This document shows, piece by piece, positions 7,296-16,085 of a DNA stretch of 34,728 bases. Position numbers and translations under genes: made by a program. Position 1 is the stretch's first letter. Every line of letters begins with the position of its first letter. The notes under the pieces are model-generated. The model had not been told where the DNA came from, made no database searches, and was given only the letters and a program-made list of their open reading frames with translations. Location: contig JABDCQ010000018.1 in NCBI GenBank assembly GCA_013288075.1, forward strand, positions 1-34,728. Direction: 5' to 3'. The stretch is from Chlamydiota bacterium (GTDB lineage Bacteria; Chlamydiota; Chlamydiia; Chlamydiales; Rhabdochlamydiaceae).

Positions 7296-8021
7296 TTATT
7301 CCCTGTTAACAATGGTTCCAATACTTTCGCCTAAGACAGCTTTTAATAAACTTCCCGGCTCAAATAAATTAAATACTACAACGGGGATTTTATTTTCACG
7401 ACAAAGAGCAATTGCCGTAGCATCCATAACTTTTAAATCTTTTGTTAAAACTTCTGAATAAGTGAGAACATCGTATTTGATGGCGGATTTGTGTAAAATG
7501 GGATCTTTGTCATAAATGCCATCGACTTTAGTAGCTTTTAAAAGAACGCCGGCACCTATTTCGCTTGCTCTAAGAGCTGCTGCCGTGTCTGTTGTGAAAT
7601 AAGGACTGCCTGTGCCCCCGACAAAAATAACAATGTATTTTTCTTCTAGGTAGCGCATAGCGCGGTTCCATGCATAGGTTTCTACCATGGAACCGCAAGT
7701 GAAAGCACTGAGAACGACGCTTTTGCAGCCAAGACGCGTAAGAGTCTGCTGCAGAATAAGGCCGTTAATTGTTGTAGCAAGCATGCCGATTTGATCTGCG
7801 GGGGTCCTAGCAAAGCCAAAGGCTTCTGCCATATTGCCGCGGAAGATGTTTCCCCCTCCCACAACAATGCCCATTTCGACACCTTTATCGGCAACTTCCT
7901 TTATGGATAAAGCAATCTCTTCACATGTTTTTTGCTCAAGGCCAAATTTTTGCTCTCCCATTAAAGCCTCACCAGAGAGCTTTAAAAGAATGCGTTTAAA
8001 TGCAGGCTGCTTGTGCGTCAT
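7296..8021 (-). CDS. pyrH: UMP kinase
   Basis: Hexameric UMP kinase of the amino-acid-kinase fold, converting UMP to UDP with ATP; 241 aa, full length. LLKLSGEALMG near residue 13, VVGGGNIFRG near 53–62, the DQIGMLATTINGL segment, and VGGTGSPYFTTDTAAALRA near 139–157 are all diagnostic, as is KATKVDGIYDKDP. The ribosome site AAGGGG lies 8 nt before ATG 8021. It starts 12 nt after tsf and ends 4 nt before frr, so the four genes are a single transcription unit. Confidence 0.97.
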   Translation of the reverse strand: MTHKQPAFKRILLKLSGEALMGEQKFGLEQKTCEEIALSIKEVADKGVEMGIVVGGGNIFRGNMAEAFGFARTPADQIGMLATTINGLILQQTLTRLGCKSVVLSAFTCGSMVETYAWNRAMRYLEEKYIVIFVGGTGSPYFTTDTAAALRASEIGAGVLLKATKVDGIYDKDPILHKSAIKYDVLTYSEVLTKDLKVMDATAIALCRENKIPVVVFNLFEPGSLLKAVLGESIGTIVNRE

Positions 8022-8033
8022 GAGAAAAACCCC

Positions 8034-8876
8034 TTATCCACCAATTTTCCAGCGCACAAATGAACGAATGGCAATTGTCTTACCAAGTCTTTTGCTCTCT
8101 TTTTCTAAAAGCTGAGCAATACTTAAAGAATTATCTTTAATGTATTTTTGGCCAAGTAAACAGACTTGATCAGAAAAAGCCTTCAGTTTGCCTTCTACAA
8201 TTTTTTCAATCATAGCTTCTGGCTTACCTTGAACTTGACTTTTTGCAATGTCTGCTTCTCTAGCTCTTACTTCAGCTGGAATTTCTTCCGGAGATAAAAA
8301 TTCTGGAGCTTCAGCAGCAACATGCATCGCAATGTCTCTTGCTAAAGCTTCATTTCCATTGCCGCCTGTAAGCTCTACAATCACAGCAATTTTACCACCC
8401 ATATGAGAGTAAAGACCATAAGAAACATCAGCCGATTTGTTAAAAAGAACAAATCGTTTTACTTGAATGTTTTCTCCTAAGCTTTGAACAAGCTCAGAGC
8501 GGCACTCATCAACGCTCATTTTACCTGCCATAGAATGCTTTAAAAAAGCTTCTAAATTAGCTGGCTTAGAAGTTGCAACTTCAAGGCTAACGTCTTTTAC
8601 AAACTGTTTAAAGCGCTCATTTTGCGTAACGAAATCAGTTTCAGCATTGACTTCAACAAGAGCTACGGCATTTGGAGATTCTGCAGATCCAATAATCCCT
8701 TCTTTCGTCTCTCTTCCTTCTTTCTTTACAGCTGAAGCCATCCCAGATTTACGTAAAATATCAATAGCAGCTTCCATGTCGCCGTTTGCTTGATCTAGCG
8801 CTTCTTTACATTTAGACATGCCTACGCCTGTTCTTTCGCGTAGTTCTTTTACCATTTCTGCTGTAACCTTACTCAT
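8034..8876 (-). CDS. tsf: elongation factor Ts
   Basis: Guanine-nucleotide exchange factor for EF-Tu, 280 aa (C. trachomatis EF-Ts is about 282 aa). The UBA-like N-terminus KELRERTGVGMSKCKEALDQ and the TDFV motif in NAETDFVTQNERF, which contacts EF-Tu, are present. ATG 8876 (MSKVTAEM) is chosen; its first 8 nt, ATGAGTAA, contain the rpsB stop codon, so rpsB and tsf overlap and are likely translationally coupled. An ATG one codon earlier is equally possible. Longer frames begin inside rpsB and lack homology to the family N-terminus. Confidence 0.96.
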   Translation of the reverse strand: MSKVTAEMVKELRERTGVGMSKCKEALDQANGDMEAAIDILRKSGMASAVKKEGRETKEGIIGSAESPNAVALVEVNAETDFVTQNERFKQFVKDVSLEVATSKPANLEAFLKHSMAGKMSVDECRSELVQSLGENIQVKRFVLFNKSADVSYGLYSHMGGKIAVIVELTGGNGNEALARDIAMHVAAEAPEFLSPEEIPAEVRAREADIAKSQVQGKPEAMIEKIVEGKLKAFSDQVCLLGQKYIKDNSLSIAQLLEKESKRLGKTIAIRSFVRWKIGG

Positions 8877-9660
8877 CATCGCCCTCTTCATCTGACTTTT
8901 CTTCTTTATCGCCTTTAGCAATACCCACGCTGAGTGATCCTTTTTTCTCTGTAATAGCAGAGGTAAGTTCTTGAAGGATAAGCTTAATGCTCTTTAAAGA
9001 GTCGTCGTTACAAGCAATTACGTGATCGATAGGATCTGGATCGCAGTTTGTATCTACAAGAGCTAAAACAGGAATCCCCAGTTTTCTAGCTTCTGCAACA
9101 GCGATGTGTTCTCTACTAGGATCGACAACAACAACAAGCCCAGGAGGCTTTCTCATTGAACGGATCCCTGAAAGGTTACGATCTAATTTTTCTTGTTCTT
9201 TTCCAAGTTGAGAAAGTTCTTTTTTCGTAAGACCATCTCCACCAGCAGATACTTTCTTTTCAATGCGCTCTAATGTCTTTACAGACTGGCGAATTGTTTG
9301 AAGATTAGTAAGCATTCCCCCAAGCCAACGCTCGCAAACATAGAATTCGCCGCACGCTTCTGCGCACTCACGAACAACAATTTTTGCTTGCTTTTTTGTT
9401 CCAACGAACAAAATGGATTTTCTTTTAGCGGTAACTTGCTTTACAACCTTCACACCATTTCTGATTTGCTGCATTGTTTTAGCTAGGTCAATGATGTAAA
9501 TACCATTGCGTTCTTCAAAAATGAAACGTTTCATTTTTGGATTCCAGCGGTGTTTTTGGTGTCCAAAATGCGCACCACTTTCTAACAGATCTTTTACTGT
9601 TACTTGGAGTTCTTCTTGTTGTGTTGCCAAGCCTTGTCCCTTTATTTTCGACGACGGCAT
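8869..9660 (-). CDS. rpsB: 30S ribosomal protein S2
   Basis: S2 of 263 aa. The diagnostic N-terminal segment is GAHFGHQKHRWNPKMKRFIF followed by ERNGIYIIDLAKT. Further on are GTKKQAK, RWLGGMLTN and the PGLVVVVDPSREHIAVAEA core. The C-terminus ends in an acidic tail (EEKSDEEGDDE). The ribosome site AGGGAGAG lies immediately before ATG 9660. It starts 75 nt after tRNA-Gly on the same strand, the arrangement known from Chlamydiaceae, where ompA precedes the tRNA; here the porin gene is not adjacent. Confidence 0.97.
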   Translation of the reverse strand: MPSSKIKGQGLATQQEELQVTVKDLLESGAHFGHQKHRWNPKMKRFIFEERNGIYIIDLAKTMQQIRNGVKVVKQVTAKRKSILFVGTKKQAKIVVRECAEACGEFYVCERWLGGMLTNLQTIRQSVKTLERIEKKVSAGGDGLTKKELSQLGKEQEKLDRNLSGIRSMRKPPGLVVVVDPSREHIAVAEARKLGIPVLALVDTNCDPDPIDHVIACNDDSLKSIKLILQELTSAITEKKGSLSVGIAKGDKEEKSDEEGDDE

Positions 9661-9735
9661 CTCTCCCTAATTGGAAAGATTTCGGTCTTGGTTAATAATG
9701 TTAATAAAAAAAATAAAACATGCGAGAGTGAGAAA

Positions 9736-9806
9736 AGCGCCTGGTCAGAATCGAACTGACGCGAGTAGCTTGGAAGGCTACTGTTCTACCATTGAACTAC
9801 AGGCGC
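9736..9806 (-). tRNA. tRNA-Gly (UCC)
   Basis: Full cloverleaf on the minus strand, 71 nt. Acceptor GCGCCTG pairs with CAGGCGC, discriminator T. The anticodon stem AGTAG/CTACT encloses CTTCCAA with anticodon TCC, and the T arm is GTCAG-TTCGATT-CTGAC. CCA is not encoded. It lies directly upstream of rpsB and opposite to the PBP gene. Confidence 0.96.
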
Positions 9807-9902
9807 ACTATTGTGCTTCAGAATACCAACTGTTTTACACAATCCTTCCTTTTTTTCCAACAAAAATTCATAATCCAAGAAAGATTCATCAGTTTCGGAA
9901 AT

Positions 9903-12900
9903 ATGACAAGTTATAACCTTCAGGATAAAGTGGGACGCGTCCTCCATATTATCTTGCTAACACTTATTTTAATTTTCATCCGCGTATGGTACTTAACCGT
10001 AGTCCAAAAAGATGAGTATTTTGAGCAGTCTAAAAAGCCTCAGAGAAGGATTACGCTTGAGCACGTAGAAAGAGCTACCATCCGCGACCGCTTTAACATG
10101 CCTTTGGCTATCAATAAAATTCAGTACAATATAGCTGTTTGTTACGCCCAAATAAGAGAAATCCCTAGTTCCACCTGGGGAAAAGACGAATCAGGAAAAA
10201 AAGTACGTATTCCCACCCGCGCAAACTATATTTCTACACTGGGAGAGCTTTTAGCCAATATTCTTCACATGAATCCTCAAGAAATTGAAGATACTATACA
10301 TGGAAAAGCGTCTTTATTTCCCCATACTCCCTTTGTTATTAAGGAAGATATTTCAGAAAAGCAATATTACCAACTCAAAATGCTCGAAAAAAGTTACCCA
10401 GGCATTCAAACCATAAAGGGCTCAAAAAGAGTTTACCCTCAAGGGAAAATTGCTTCGGATGTGATTGGTTTTTTAGGAACAATTAATCAAAGAGAATATG
10501 GAAATATCGCTAAAGAGCTAAGAGAGCTTCAAAAATATATTGCCGATAGAGAATCGGGCCTCTCTCCTTTTTTACCCAAAGGCTTTTCAAACCCCCTGGA
10601 AGTGAGAGAGCGCCTTAAATTTCTTTCAGAAAAAGCCTATACCATTTGTGACCATGTAGGAAAAATGGGTACAGAAGGCGCTTTTGATGAAGAACTTAGA
10701 GGATGTTACGGCAAAAAAATCTATGAAATAGATACCAAAGGAAATTTTTTAAGGGAGCTTCCTGGATCTAAGGAAGGATCGGCTGGAAGACGTATTATTC
10801 TAACCATTTCCTCTGAGCTCCAAGAATATGCAGAAGCTCTTTTAGCACAAAATGAATGCGCGCCTAAAAAAGGAAGTTTACCTCTAAGCTCTGCATGGAT
10901 TAAAGGAGGCGCTATTGTAGCCCTTGTTCCTCAAACAGGAGAAGTATTAACCCTAGCTTCTTACCCTCGCTTTGACCCAAACGACTTTATACCCACCTTC
11001 GACCCCGCACAAAAAAAAGAGCAGCTCTATAGAAGATTAAAATGGGTAGAAAACGAGGCGCATATTAAAGAAATTTGGGACGGAATCCATCCTCTCGAAA
11101 AAGAATGCTACTCTTTTGCGAGTAAATCTTTTTATGAAGAATCGGTTCCTCTTACTTGGGAGCGTTATCTAGAAGCTGCCTTATCTCCTAAAAGCCAGCT
11201 ATTAACAGTCATTCAAAAAGTTCCGACTATAAAAACGGCCTACGATATCCAGAGATGCTTAAATACATTACTTGAATACTCTAGCCAATCAGACATGCGC
11301 GCCCTACTTGGAGCTCTTTATAGCGAAAATACTTATAAACCTTTTCGCTTGCCCGTCCCTAAGGAAACAAAAAAAGAGATTCAAGAAAATCTTAAAAAAA
11401 TGGGAGATAGGCTCATTGGATATAGGAATTTTTTAGACCCCTTTTTCAAATCCATTACGCACCAAGATGACCAGCTTCTTTTGGTCGATCTATGCCGGAT
11501 GATGGTCAAAATAGAGGATTTTTCCCCTGAATTATTAGAAGTTGTCGGGCAAGAAACTCTATCTTTTTATAAAGAGCTCACCTCTGCATCTACTTGGGTC
11601 CAATCAAAAGTGAAACAAGAAGTGCAAAAGCAGTTCCACAAAACAACCTTTGCCGCCTGGAGACAAGAACACTTTAAAGACCACCTAAAAGAGAAAAGGG
11701 CCGAGGAAAAACTAAAAAAAAGATATGCCAAGCCCTATACTGAATACCTAGAAAACATCGAAAAAGAACTATTTAAAGAGTTTTGGCAAAAAGAAAGACT
11801 CTCTCTTATAGAAAATCTTTTAACTAGTTCAAACCCTACTCTTCTTGATAAAGAACCAAAGTTCATCCTTCTTAAAGAATCTCTAGCAAAACTTAAAAGT
11901 TCTTTAAGAAAGCCGTATTTAAACACCATGCGCTCTTTTGATGAACTTAAGCGTCCTCTTTTAGGAAAGTATAGATCGGTGCGCTCAGCTTCAGGAAAAC
12001 AGCTTGAGAAGCATCTAGCAGCAGCTTTCTACCCGATATCAGGATTCGGATATGGAAGGTCGCAAGCATTTAGACAATCCACTCCTCAAGGCTCTGTATT
12101 TAAACTTGTCACATCTTACGAAGCCTTAAAAGAGCAATATGATCTTTTAATAGAAAACAAAAAAACTCTAGAAGAGCTCAACCCTTTAACGCTTATCGAT
12201 GATATTAAAGCTGAAGGAATTTCCTCAAAAGAAGGGCAATACTTGGGAAATTTTTTAAACGGGACAACCATTCGAAGAAAATATAAAGGAGGGGTTCTTC
12301 CTAGAAGTCACCCTTACATCGGGCAAATTGATATTGTAGGAGCGCTTGAACAGTCGAGTAACCTCTATTTTTCCATTCTTGCTTCCGACTATATCCAAGA
12401 TCCTACCTATTTAGGAATGGCTGCGCGCCAAATGGGCTACGGAGAAAAAAGTGGCATTGAACTCCCCGGAGAAATTGCAGGGACTATTCCAAGCGATCTG
12501 TCGCATAACAGAACAGGGCTTTACTCCTTTTCTATTGGGCAGCACTCTCTTGTTGTAACACCTCTTCAGACAGCTGTTATGCTATCGACCATTGCAAATC
12601 ACGGGAATGTGATAAAACCCAAAGTGGTTAAAGTGATTGCCGGTAAAGAAGAAGATAAAAACGATCTTTTCTCTATTAAAGACTATCCTTTAAAAGAAGA
12701 TCTTTCCCTTATTGGGGTGGAATTTCCGCTTTTTTCTGAAGCTAAACCAAAAGAAGAGCGCCCTTCGGTGTGTTACACCCCCCTTGAAGTCAAAAGATCT
12801 CTTTTTTTTCCGGAACAAATCCGCGACCTTCTTCTTGAGGGGATGCAAAAAGTTGTCAGGGGAACAAGAGGAACAGGACGCGCTTCTATTTTAAAAGCCA

Positions 12901-13226
12901 TTCCCGACTTGCCTTCATCCATTCGAGACTATATAGAGATCCAAAACCAAGTGGTTGCGAAAACAGGAACAGCCGAGATTCTTTATAAACATGCGATCGA
13001 CCATGAGGTCCCCCCTGTTATAGAAAACCACGTTTGGTTTGCCGGCATCTCTTTCCATCCCCCTAAAGAGGGAGAAAAATGGGGAGAGCCTGAGCTTGTA
13101 GTCGTTGTCTACCTACGCTTTGGAAAAGCCGGTAAAGACTGCGCCCCCATCGCCTCCCAAATCATCAAAAAATGGCGCGAGCTCTGCGCAAAACACGGCT
13201 GCACCTCATCCTTCAAAGACGAATAA
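9903..13226 (+). CDS. class B penicillin-binding protein, PBP2/MrdA-like transpeptidase
   Basis: Membrane-anchored D,D-transpeptidase of 1107 aa. A transmembrane helix follows the short cytoplasmic start (residues ~12–32, VLHIILLTLILIFIRVWYL). The PBP dimerisation domain follows (TIRDRFNMPLAINK, DVIGFLGT, GKMGTEGAFDEELRG). The transpeptidase domain has ASYPRFDPNDF near 355, the nucleophile in S-V-F-K near 731, SSN near 818 and KTGTAE near 1019. About 370 residues of charged, helical sequence lie between the FDPN segment and SVFK, where E. coli PBP2 has about 45. The C. trachomatis orthologue (CT682) is, from memory, about 1080 aa, so the enlargement is probably a phylum trait. Start 9903 is chosen because the longer frame begins inside tRNA-Gly. 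In Chlamydiae PBP2 works with MreB in division-plane peptidoglycan synthesis. Confidence 0.9.
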   Translation: MTSYNLQDKVGRVLHIILLTLILIFIRVWYLTVVQKDEYFEQSKKPQRRITLEHVERATIRDRFNMPLAINKIQYNIAVCYAQIREIPSSTWGKDESGKKVRIPTRANYISTLGELLANILHMNPQEIEDTIHGKASLFPHTPFVIKEDISEKQYYQLKMLEKSYPGIQTIKGSKRVYPQGKIASDVIGFLGTINQREYGNIAKELRELQKYIADRESGLSPFLPKGFSNPLEVRERLKFLSEKAYTICDHVGKMGTEGAFDEELRGCYGKKIYEIDTKGNFLRELPGSKEGSAGRRIILTISSELQEYAEALLAQNECAPKKGSLPLSSAWIKGGAIVALVPQTGEVLTLASYPRFDPNDFIPTFDPAQKKEQLYRRLKWVENEAHIKEIWDGIHPLEKECYSFASKSFYEESVPLTWERYLEAALSPKSQLLTVIQKVPTIKTAYDIQRCLNTLLEYSSQSDMRALLGALYSENTYKPFRLPVPKETKKEIQENLKKMGDRLIGYRNFLDPFFKSITHQDDQLLLVDLCRMMVKIEDFSPELLEVVGQETLSFYKELTSASTWVQSKVKQEVQKQFHKTTFAAWRQEHFKDHLKEKRAEEKLKKRYAKPYTEYLENIEKELFKEFWQKERLSLIENLLTSSNPTLLDKEPKFILLKESLAKLKSSLRKPYLNTMRSFDELKRPLLGKYRSVRSASGKQLEKHLAAAFYPISGFGYGRSQAFRQSTPQGSVFKLVTSYEALKEQYDLLIENKKTLEELNPLTLIDDIKAEGISSKEGQYLGNFLNGTTIRRKYKGGVLPRSHPYIGQIDIVGALEQSSNLYFSILASDYIQDPTYLGMAARQMGYGEKSGIELPGEIAGTIPSDLSHNRTGLYSFSIGQHSLVVTPLQTAVMLSTIANHGNVIKPKVVKVIAGKEEDKNDLFSIKDYPLKEDLSLIGVEFPLFSEAKPKEERPSVCYTPLEVKRSLFFPEQIRDLLLEGMQKVVRGTRGTGRASILKAIPDLPSSIRDYIEIQNQVVAKTGTAEILYKHAIDHEVPPVIENHVWFAGISFHPPKEGEKWGEPELVVVVYLRFGKAGKDCAPIASQIIKKWRELCAKHGCTSSFKDE

Positions 13227-13369
13227 ACAAAGAGGTAAATTTTTTTCTCTCTCTCTTCTCTTCCTCTGTGCGCTCTGTGATCTCTGTGGTAAAAAAAATG
13301 CAAGCTTGTTGCAACCATCAGTCTTGCATTTTTTTACCACAGAGATCACAGAGCGCACAGAGAAAGAAA
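13227..13369. repeat. long inverted repeat, CTCTGTG family, hybrid copy
   Basis: Left arm 13264–13304 and right arm 13323–13362 are complementary except for one extra A, and pairing continues outward with few mismatches. Arms are type A-like (gcgctctgtgatctctgtgg) but the loop edge AAAAAATGCAAG is that of type B copies, so the copy joins features of both. The left terminus ACAAAGAGGTAAATTT follows directly on the PBP stop codon. It lies between convergent genes and could terminate both. Confidence 0.9.
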
Positions 13370-13447
13370 GAAAAAAAGCGTAGAAAGATTGCTAATTTTG
13401 AGCGAATTAAACCCAAAACTCAGGTTATAACGAATTGACGGTAAGGT

Positions 13448-13572
13448 AACGATAAAATGATACAATGATAAGAATGGTATTTTTTTAGAGATTCGTATTC
13501 ACTTCTGAAACATTCGAAATGTGACAATTTATTTTTCTTCATCATTCATATCATTATATCATTTATATCGTT
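13448..13572. repeat. ATGATA-type dispersed inverted repeat, copy 2
   Basis: The reverse complement of this 125-nt stretch matches 6208–6327 at both ends and in the centre (AACGATAT...GAATGATGAAGAA at one end, AAAAAATACCATTCTTATCA at the other). The inner ~40 nt differ. It ends 5 nt before the stop of the Wzc-like gene, and a run of T follows on the plus strand. Confidence 0.75.
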
Positions 13573-13577
13573 TTTTT

Positions 13578-16085
13578 TTACTCAGCGAACGAGACGAAGA
13601 TGAGGGAGTCTTCTTTGCCTTCTTGTTTTGCCCAGGAGGTGTACTCATGAAGTTCTTCTAGAGGTTCATCTGCTACCGCGATAATGAGTTTATCTGCGAT
13701 TTTGGTGTGGGTAAGGGCTTCTGAAGAGAAGAGATGAGCGCTGCTCTCGATGATGATGAGGTCGTATTTTTCTTTAAAGCCAGATACGAGCTGAAGAAAA
13801 TTTTCTTTTTCAAGAAGCTCTCTTCCATGCCTTGTAGCGCCTCCTGTAGGAACAAAATCATAGCCTCCTTTTTGCTTAATAGGGCAACTATCGACTTTTC
13901 CTTCCAAATAATGCCAAAGCCCGGGAATATGTTCTAAAGGAACTACCGCATCAAATACGCATTCTAATAACAGAACTTTTTCCCCTTTTAGGCTAATAAG
14001 CTCTGCCAAACTATGGGAAAAACTTGGGTGCTCTCCTCGGATAATAGAAACGCAGGCAGATTTCTTTGAGGTGGCGTAAGAGGAAATTGCACGGAGGGTC
14101 TCTAAATCAGAACAGCCCAGCTGTTTTAAGCCAGATTCTAAAGAAGAAGAAAATTTTCCGCCAAAAAGATGCATAGATTTTTTTAATCTCTCTTTAGTTA
14201 GAGGTAACCCTCTATATAATGTTCTAAATAGATAAAAGAGATAAAGAGAGCAAGAAATAAACAGAGCACATAAAATAGAATAAAGAAAAAGACCTGAAGA
14301 TTTTGGCTTTTTAGAAGGTGTGGCCTTATCTAAAGGTTTGGATCCAATATGATAGAGGTGTTGATGCACATTTTTAGCTTCAATGAGGCTACTCATGCCT
14401 TGAAGCATATTTAAAGAGAGCTCTTTTTCAAACTCCAGTTTATTTTCTAAGAACCATTTCTCTGGAAGATCGCTCATCTTTTGATCGAGCTCTCTAAGTT
14501 TTTGCTCTACTAAATTTTTTTCGAGTTTTAAAAAATCTAAAGCCCCGTTCTGAAGAGAATGAATTTTACTTTCTAAAGCACGCGCCTGAACTTTATAAAG
14601 TTCAATCGATTGCTCTACACGATGTTGAAGCGATTTTTTTTGAACTTCTAAAGCTTCTTTAATCCGCTCTATTTCTTTAGGGCTTCTATTAGAGGTATCT
14701 GCCAGATGAGAAGAAAGCTCCACTGTTTTTTGAAGGAGTTGGATAAGGGGTTTATCTTCAAGAATGGCGCTTAAAGAACTTAGCTCAAAGTGCGGTGTTT
14801 GCATTTGCTCTTGAACGTGGATAAACTGCCTAATTTGAGCATGCACAGTAGATAATTCTTCCTGGGCATTTTGATAAAGCTCTTGAAGAGAACCCAAATT
14901 AATCAAAGGGATTTTACAGGAAGAATCTTTTATAAATTCTGCATTTTCTCTGCCAATTTTCTTTTTATAAGCAAGAGCACTCAAACTATTTTGAAGAATA
15001 TTTGTAGAGCACATTTTGGATTCAAAAATAGCTCCATCAAGCGAAGGCTCTATTTTTTTAGCAAAGCTAGTGCTCTCTAAGCGCTTAAGCTCAAGCTCAA
15101 TTTCAAAGAGTCTGCTTAAATATTCTTGTTTAGGAACAGATAAAATCTCAATTTCCTGCGCAAGTCCAATAAAGCCACTTTCCTTTAAATTGTTTTCTAA
15201 ATAATGCTTATGTTCATGAAAAGTCTCTTCAAGAGAAAGGCTGAGCTCCTTTTGTCTTTTATTTAGGTAAGCAATTTGGGCAGATACAATTTCTTCATTT
15301 TCCTTTTTTAAAAAATCTTGATAGCTATTTGTTAGCTGGTTGATAAAGCGAGAAGCTAAGTGCCTATTTCTATCACTAAATGTAAGATGCAGTAAATGAC
15401 CATCCATTTTTGCAGGCTTAATTTCGAGCCTCTTTTTCAGTGTTTGTGCAAGATCTGAAATAGGAGTAAAGGTTAAAGGATAAGCCTTGCCTATTTGAAG
15501 GTGCATGGGAGCTTTTTCTAAAATAAAAGACGCATTAGATAGTTCTATATTTTGATTAAGTCCGCTTTTAGCTAAGGCATGTTTTTTTTCTGTCAGCACC
15601 TCAAAAGTATCCTTAGATAAAAAAACAAGATACAGCTTTAAAGGATTTTCCCCTTCGAATACAACATCCTTAAAAAGAAAAGGGTCTTGATCAGAAAGAG
15701 AAAAACCTAATTCTGCCATCACATTTTCCCACACTCTTAATAAGCCCAAGGATAGAATATTTTTTTCCTTAATCTGCGCCTGAAGTCCCATTTTCTCAAT
15801 GACAGAAAGTAAAAGTGCCTCTGAGTGTAAAATGCTTAATGTGAAATCTTCTCTTGAGGAAGCAAGGGCGCTTTTAATTAAATGTTTAACATCAAGTGAC
15901 TCGGCTTCTTTATTAGGAGCGGATCTAAAAGAAGAGGTAGAAACATAAAGGGGTTCTTTAAAAAGAAAAAAAAGAAAAGTACAAAAAAATCCCCATAGGG
16001 CAACTTTTTTTAACATCTTTTTTTTAGAGAAAAAGATTCTTTTTAAATCTGATAGTTCAATGGATAATTCTTCAGGGTGATACAT
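13578..16085 (-). CDS. Wzc-like polysaccharide chain-length protein with degenerate kinase domain
   Basis: Inner-membrane polysaccharide co-polymerase of 835 aa. A first membrane helix lies near residues 26–43 and a second near 615–637. Between them is a long, mostly helical and coiled-coil periplasmic region. The cytoplasmic end has the layout of a bacterial tyrosine kinase (BY-kinase), but its nucleotide motifs are broken: the Walker A position reads RGEHPSFSHSL with no lysine, the A' position reads VLLLECVFD, and Walker B reads LIIIESS instead of the usual I-I-D-T-P-P. There is no Tyr-rich C-terminal cluster. It is therefore best called a pseudokinase that would regulate chain length or export without phosphorylation. 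It overlaps the Wza-like gene by 14 nt; the two form an operon. Confidence 0.8.
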   Translation of the reverse strand: MYHPEELSIELSDLKRIFFSKKKMLKKVALWGFFCTFLFFLFKEPLYVSTSSFRSAPNKEAESLDVKHLIKSALASSREDFTLSILHSEALLLSVIEKMGLQAQIKEKNILSLGLLRVWENVMAELGFSLSDQDPFLFKDVVFEGENPLKLYLVFLSKDTFEVLTEKKHALAKSGLNQNIELSNASFILEKAPMHLQIGKAYPLTFTPISDLAQTLKKRLEIKPAKMDGHLLHLTFSDRNRHLASRFINQLTNSYQDFLKKENEEIVSAQIAYLNKRQKELSLSLEETFHEHKHYLENNLKESGFIGLAQEIEILSVPKQEYLSRLFEIELELKRLESTSFAKKIEPSLDGAIFESKMCSTNILQNSLSALAYKKKIGRENAEFIKDSSCKIPLINLGSLQELYQNAQEELSTVHAQIRQFIHVQEQMQTPHFELSSLSAILEDKPLIQLLQKTVELSSHLADTSNRSPKEIERIKEALEVQKKSLQHRVEQSIELYKVQARALESKIHSLQNGALDFLKLEKNLVEQKLRELDQKMSDLPEKWFLENKLEFEKELSLNMLQGMSSLIEAKNVHQHLYHIGSKPLDKATPSKKPKSSGLFLYSILCALFISCSLYLFYLFRTLYRGLPLTKERLKKSMHLFGGKFSSSLESGLKQLGCSDLETLRAISSYATSKKSACVSIIRGEHPSFSHSLAELISLKGEKVLLLECVFDAVVPLEHIPGLWHYLEGKVDSCPIKQKGGYDFVPTGGATRHGRELLEKENFLQLVSGFKEKYDLIIIESSAHLFSSEALTHTKIADKLIIAVADEPLEELHEYTSWAKQEGKEDSLIFVSFAE

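Larger units (their letters stand above)
13227..13577. other. gene-free stretch between PBP and Wzc-like gene
   Basis: About 350 nt between convergent stops, filled almost completely by two different repeats in series: the CTCTGTG-family inverted repeat and then the ATGATA-type repeat. Short open frames here encode low-complexity peptides from the repeat arms and are not genes. Confidence 0.8.

Noticed and set aside
9792-9902. Upstream 37-codon extension of the PBP
   Set aside because: It would begin inside tRNA-Gly, and the cytoplasmic tail before the membrane helix fits the ATG at 9903.
9671-9916. Frame of 81 aa across tRNA-Gly
   Set aside because: Lies over the tRNA gene on the opposite strand; no coding signs.
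13105-13438. Several frames around the PBP 3' end giving peptides such as TEITERTEKERKK
   Set aside because: Low-complexity translation of the CACAGAG repeat arms; such peptides are a known type of spurious annotation.
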